From: Marivivens geojensis
GTDB lineage: Bacteria; Pseudomonadota; Alphaproteobacteria; Rhodobacterales; Rhodobacteraceae
Assembly (NCBI RefSeq): GCF_023540835.1
Contig: NZ_JALKCU010000001.1
Coordinates: 372,001-436,000, forward strand
Direction: 5' to 3'
Length of the DNA: 64,000 nucleotides
The notes beneath the pieces are model-generated. The model was not told the origin of the DNA and ran no database searches. It saw nothing but the letters and a program-made list of their open reading frames with translations. Shown here piece after piece: positions 60,840 through 64,000 of the stretch (positions are counted from its first letter, which is position 1; each line of letters opens with the position of its first letter). The position numbers and the translations under genes are program-made.

Positions 60840-60863
60840 TTTGCACTTTGGTGGGGTTGCAAA
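60840..60863. promoter_or_regulatory. TTTGCA/TGCAAA pair upstream of ccr
   Basis: TTTGCA and TGCAAA form an inverted pair separated by 12 bases, 84 bases before the ccr ATG. Known: ScfR-family regulators such as RamB and PccR bind TTTGCAA-type motifs near assimilation genes. A possible acyl-CoA-responsive operator. Confidence 0.35.
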
Positions 60864-60946
60864 GTTACTCGCTCGATCATAATTCTTGGGTAATCCCGCC
60901 GATTCTGCGGCGCGGCAAAAAGTTATCCTCTGGAGGAGTTAGATCG

Positions 60947-62215
60947 ATGGCACTCGACTATACCGCGACTAAAAAAGATCTGTACGAAGTTGGTGAAATT
61001 CCCCCTCTCGGCCACGTTCCCGAAAAGATGTATGCATGGGCCATTCGTCGTGAACGTCACGGCGAGCCAGACAAGTCTTTTCAGGTTGAAGTCGTAGAAA
61101 CCCCGAAACTCGACGCTCACGAAGTGCTCGTGCTCGTTATGGCTGCTGGCGTTAACTATAATGGTGTGTGGGCTGGTCTTGGCGTTCCGATTTCACCGTT
61201 CGATGGCCACGGTGCAGAATACCATATCGCTGGCTCTGACGCGGCGGGTATCGTTTGGGCTGTTGGCGACAAAGTCAAAAACTGGAAAGTCGGTGATGAG
61301 GTCGTCATCCACTGTAACCAAGACGACGGCGACGACGAGGAATGCAACGGTGGCGATCCGATGTTCTCTCCGACCCAACGTATTTGGGGCTACGAGACGC
61401 CAGATGGTTCGTTCGCTCAATTCACCCGCGTTCAGGCCCAGCAGCTTCTGCCACGTCCCACGCACCTCACTTGGGAACAGTCGGCTTGCTACACTCTTAC
61501 ATTGGCAACCGCCTACCGTATGCTCTTTGGTCACGCACCGCACGACATCAAACCGGGTCAGCACGTTCTGGTTTGGGGCGCATCTGGCGGTCTGGGTTCG
61601 TTCGCTGTTCAGTTGGCGAAGGCTGCGGGTGCTCATGCAATCGGCGTAATCTCTGATGAATCCAAGCGTGACTTTGTGATGTCGATGGGCGCTAAAGGCG
61701 TCATCAATCGCAAAGACTTTAACTGCTGGGGCCAATTGCCAAAGGTAAACACCCCTGAATATGACGCATGGTTCAAAGAAGCTCGGCGCTTTGGTAAGGC
61801 GATTTGGGAATTTACGGGTAAAGGCAACAATGTCGACATCGTGTTCGAACACCCGGGTGAATCCACCTTCCCAGTATCCAACCTCGTCTGCAAAAAAGGC
61901 GGTATGGTTGTTATCTGCGCAGGCACCTCTGGCTTCAATTGCACCTTCGACGTGCGTTACACATGGATGCACCAGAAGCGTTTGCAAGGTTCGCACTTTG
62001 CTCACCTGAAGCAGGCCGCAGCAGCTAACCGTTTGGTCTGTGAAGGCCGCATTGATCCTTGCATGTCCGAAGTCTTCCCATGGGATGAAATCCCGACAGC
62101 GCACATGAAGATGCTGAAAAACCAGCACCTGCCGGGCAACATGGCGGTTTTGGTTCAGGCTCAGAAAACAGGCATGACTACCTTTGCCGAGGTTATCGCA
62201 GAGTCCAAAGCCTAA
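60947..62215 (+). CDS. ccr: Crotonyl-CoA carboxylase/reductase
   Basis: A 422-residue MDR-superfamily enzyme that reductively carboxylates crotonyl-CoA to ethylmalonyl-CoA with NADPH and CO2. The NADPH-binding motif VWGASGGLGSFAVQLAKAAG and the family N-terminus MALDYTATKKDLYEVGEIPP are clear. TGGAGGAG at 60931-60938 fixes the start at 60947; the long open frame upstream is not used. A strong terminator follows, so it is probably monocistronic. Ecm and ccr are 1.6 kb apart and divergently placed around the acyltransferase. Confidence 0.97.
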   Translation: MALDYTATKKDLYEVGEIPPLGHVPEKMYAWAIRRERHGEPDKSFQVEVVETPKLDAHEVLVLVMAAGVNYNGVWAGLGVPISPFDGHGAEYHIAGSDAAGIVWAVGDKVKNWKVGDEVVIHCNQDDGDDEECNGGDPMFSPTQRIWGYETPDGSFAQFTRVQAQQLLPRPTHLTWEQSACYTLTLATAYRMLFGHAPHDIKPGQHVLVWGASGGLGSFAVQLAKAAGAHAIGVISDESKRDFVMSMGAKGVINRKDFNCWGQLPKVNTPEYDAWFKEARRFGKAIWEFTGKGNNVDIVFEHPGESTFPVSNLVCKKGGMVVICAGTSGFNCTFDVRYTWMHQKRLQGSHFAHLKQAAAANRLVCEGRIDPCMSEVFPWDEIPTAHMKMLKNQHLPGNMAVLVQAQKTGMTTFAEVIAESKA

Positions 62216-62244
62216 CTCTGATTCGGCTTAGCGCAATCAACCGA

Positions 62245-62276
62245 GAGGCGATCCGATTGGGTCGCCTCTTTATTTT
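62245..62276 (+). terminator. Rho-independent terminator of ccr
   Basis: GAGGCGATCC pairs with GGGTCGCCTC (one G-T pair) around a 4-base loop, followed by TTTATTTTA. It lies 29 bases past the stop. Confidence 0.9.
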
Positions 62277-62340
62277 AGTCACATTCAGAACAAATAGTTG
62301 CGAATTAGGTGCCTCCCTATTTGTGGGGAGGGCGAATGTG

Positions 62341-62351
62341 CGAATAATTCG
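62341..62351. promoter_or_regulatory. Palindrome and GCGAAT repeats upstream of the lux region
   Basis: CGAAT-A-ATTCG is a perfect palindrome. GCGAAT occurs three times nearby (62300, 62332, 62340), and a CCTCCC/GGGAGG hairpin lies at 62312-62332. These sit 65-115 bases before the small ORF that heads the lux gene set and may be regulator sites. Confidence 0.35.
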
Positions 62352-62415
62352 TTCAGAAGTTGTGTGCTAGGCTTGGTTGTTAATGTTCCATTAACCATCG
62401 CAGAGGAGTCTGGTC

Positions 62416-62634
62416 ATGGGAAAAACGTGGATACTCGACGTTCTTGACGATCTACGGGCCTTTGCAGACCTCAATGGGATGCCGGCTCTCGTCTCTGAAC
62501 TGGATCGCACGTCAGATGTGGCGCGGCGCGAATTGGCGTCGAAAATCGGGACGGCACAGACAGTGCTGATGGGGCATGGGGCGAAACATACAAAGCCTGA
62601 TTGGGCAACTGGATCAGGCGGACACACTGGATGA
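62416..62634 (+). CDS. Small protein encoded just upstream of and overlapping luxR
   Basis: A 72-residue frame with a GAGGAG (62403-62408) well placed before the ATG. The first 45 residues look like a small helical protein (MGKTWILDVLDDLRAFADLN then GMPALVSELDRT); the last 20 overlap luxR by 59 bases. From memory, a similar short ORF precedes luxR in other Rhodobacterales, but I cannot confirm it. It may be a modulator of the LuxR/LuxI circuit, or a leader whose translation sets luxR expression. Confidence 0.55.
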   Translation: MGKTWILDVLDDLRAFADLNGMPALVSELDRTSDVARRELASKIGTAQTVLMGHGAKHTKPDWATGSGGHTG

Positions 62635-63346
62635 TCTTCAATCGATCATCCTGACACTGCGTGATCAATTCCGCATCGACCACGCGGTTTACCATTGGAT
62701 CAGTAGCGATGGTGAGCAGTTTGGGTGCGGAACCTACCCAACCGATTGGGTCCAGACCTATGTTGACAATGATTACCTGCGCGTCGATCCCGTCGTCATC
62801 GGATGTTATCAGCGGTTTCATCCAGTGGACTGGAAACGGCTGGACTGGTCCTCAAAACAAGCGCGGGCGTTTCAGAAAGAAGCGATTGCGGCAGGGGTGG
62901 GCAATCAAGGCATGTCTATCCCCATCCGTGGACCGAACGGGCAATACGCGCTTTTCACCGTTTCACACACCTGCGCAGACGAAGAGTGGGAGACTTTTAC
63001 TGAAGGCCACCAGCGCGATCTCATCCTTCTTGCGCACTACTTCAACAAAAGTGCTCTGAAGATTGCGAAGGGCCGTAAGCCCGAAATCGTAAAGTCTCTG
63101 TCACGCCGCGAAACGGATGCTCTGACCTATCTGGCGATGGGTTATGGCCGCGGGCAAGTAGCAGAGATGTTGTCGATCTCAGAACACACGTTGCGGGTCT
63201 ACATCGAAAGCGCGCGTTTCAAGTTAGGTGCTACAAACACAACTCATGCCGTTGCGAAGGCCATAACCGAAGGATTGATCGTGATTGGCGGCGCCGCTCG
63301 CGGAACGTCAGGTGATTGGCCAGGCAAGGCACCGAACGGTGCATAG
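62576..63346 (+). CDS. luxR: LuxR-family acyl-homoserine-lactone receptor
   Basis: A 256-residue quorum-sensing transcription factor. The autoinducer domain (about 20-165) has the expected YPTDWVQTYVDNDYLRVDPV pattern, with Trp, Tyr and Asp ligand residues, and the HTH (about 175-235) has LSRRETDALTYLAMGYGRGQ and LSISEHTLRVYIESARFKLG. The C-terminal 20 residues are an extra tail. The start at 62576 lies within the preceding small ORF; translational coupling is likely. luxI begins 57 bases downstream on the same strand. Confidence 0.93.
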   Translation: MGRNIQSLIGQLDQADTLDDLQSIILTLRDQFRIDHAVYHWISSDGEQFGCGTYPTDWVQTYVDNDYLRVDPVVIGCYQRFHPVDWKRLDWSSKQARAFQKEAIAAGVGNQGMSIPIRGPNGQYALFTVSHTCADEEWETFTEGHQRDLILLAHYFNKSALKIAKGRKPEIVKSLSRRETDALTYLAMGYGRGQVAEMLSISEHTLRVYIESARFKLGATNTTHAVAKAITEGLIVIGGAARGTSGDWPGKAPNGA

Positions 63347-63403
63347 GTCGAAGATTAACCATTTTACGGCAGATTGTTCCTTGGATCAGAAAAGGGATGT
63401 GTC

Positions 63404-64000
63404 ATGCTGCGGTATCTATACGGCGATCAACTCTTCAATTACCCGAAATTAGCGGACAGCATGTTCCGCGATCGAGCCGCTCAATTTCGTGAACGGCTAA
63501 GCTGGGACGTTACCGTCGACGACCGTGGATGGGAAAGGGACGAGTATGACAACCTCAACCCGCTTTACGTTATCTGGGAAAACGAGGATGGCAGCCACGG
63601 CGGCTCAATGCGGTTCTTGCCGACCACAGGCCAGACGATGGTGAATGACCATTTTATTGATTTGATGGACGGGGTCGAATTGCAAAGTCCCTTTATGTGG
63701 GAATGCACGCGGTTTTGTTTGAACCCATCCGCCGAAAGCCGTGTGGCGGCGGCCCTGATGCTGGCTGGGGGTGAGCTTATGCGGGCCTTCGACGTTCGAC
63801 ATTTCGTCGGGGTCTTTGATGCGCGGATGGTTCGCATTTATCGGATGATCGGTTCGGCGCCCGAAATTCTTGGTCAATCGGGTAAAGGGCGCGATATGAT
63901 TGCTGTGGGTCTTTGGGGCTATGATGATAGGACTCGCGAACGCGTGGCGTATCGCGCAGGTATCCCGCCCGAACTATCCGAAAAATGGTTCCTCAAAAGC
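63404..64000 (+). CDS. luxI: Acyl-homoserine-lactone synthase (cut by window end)
   Basis: The first 199 residues of a LuxI-type synthase, which makes an N-acyl-homoserine lactone from S-adenosylmethionine and an acyl carrier. The family pattern is visible: an Arg-rich RDRAAQFRERLSW region, DDRGWERDEYDNLNP with conserved acidic residues, and GGSMRFLPTTGQTMVNDHF. AAAGGGA precedes the ATG at 63404. LuxI proteins are 200-220 residues, so almost the whole gene is here, and the stop lies just beyond 64000. It pairs with the luxR upstream. Confidence 0.93.
   Translation, partial: MLRYLYGDQLFNYPKLADSMFRDRAAQFRERLSWDVTVDDRGWERDEYDNLNPLYVIWENEDGSHGGSMRFLPTTGQTMVNDHFIDLMDGVELQSPFMWECTRFCLNPSAESRVAAALMLAGGELMRAFDVRHFVGVFDARMVRIYRMIGSAPEILGQSGKGRDMIAVGLWGYDDRTRERVAYRAGIPPELSEKWFLKS

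Overview
The window reads as a piece of chromosome from an alphaproteobacterium of the Rhodobacteraceae (Roseobacter group). The signs are the ethylmalonyl-CoA pathway pair (ccr and ecm), a Rhodobacterales-style LuxR/LuxI pair, a NarR-type Crp/Fnr regulator beside a nar cluster, an HvrA-like H-NS protein, the core order aroA-cmk-rpsA-ihfB-lapA-trpF-trpB, and a hairpin repeat of a kind I recall from many genomes of this family. Genus cannot be fixed from the sequence. Base composition is mosaic by eye: about 1-5650 is relatively AT-rich, about 7700-18500 and 20300-34660 are clearly GC-rich, and from 36700 on the composition is intermediate and looks like the host core. These are impressions, not calculated values.

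Region 1 (1-5650) is a compact integrated element: a tyrosine integrase, an unknown protein, an AlpA-like winged HTH protein and a large Toprim primase-helicase protein. It ends in a sequence matching the last 25 nt of a tRNA including GCCA, best read as the attR left when the element entered a tRNA gene lying just upstream of base 1. Region 2 (5651-6466) holds no convincing gene. Region 3 (6467-18518) has a lipoprotein alpha/beta hydrolase and then a tightly coupled minus-strand operon: membrane protein, TetR regulator, beta-CASP MBL RNase-like protein, LOG-family protein, HlyD adaptor, RbbA-like fused ABC protein and ABC-2 permease. Divergent from it are a PHA synthase and a small membrane protein. 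A 9+2+9 inverted repeat in the divergent promoter is a good TetR operator candidate. Region 4 (18519-20298) is non-coding debris plus an IS6-family element without matching target duplications.

Region 5 (20299-34661) is a nitrate respiration island: narR diverging from narK1-narK2-narGHJI-ppiC, a hemerythrin-like gene, a beta-carbonic anhydrase, moeA and a DUF2478 gene, nearly all overlapping or separated by a few bases. A perfect FNR-type box sits before narK1. Together they cover nitrate uptake and nitrite export, the membrane nitrate reductase, its folding and assembly, and molybdenum cofactor synthesis. Region 6 (34662-36669) has an IS110-family transposase and gene debris, and is followed by a tRNA-Ser(GCT) whose 3' end faces the accessory DNA.

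Region 7 (36670-64000) is mostly core: a DUF4130 protein (probably a truncated UdgX fusion), ychF, a ZIP metal transporter, rplY, psd-pssA, a DEAD-box helicase with a 9-bp tandem repeat, pth, DUF2332 and DUF2237 genes, a membrane-anchored LuxR-type regulator with two tandem secreted PepSY-like proteins with Asp-rich tails, trpB-trpF-lapA-ihfB-rpsA, a nitroreductase/HxlR pair inserted between rpsA and cmk, cmk, a 38-residue membrane protein, aroA, deoD, an H-NS gene, ecm, a PlsB-like acyltransferase, ccr, and finally a small conserved-looking ORF, luxR and a luxI cut by the window end.

The most unusual items are the small integrative element whose Toprim protein carries an XPD/DinG-like four-cysteine insert, the shortened hemerythrin-like protein in the nar operon, the PepSY/Asp-rich pair with its membrane LuxR regulator, and the 38-residue protein between aroA and cmk.
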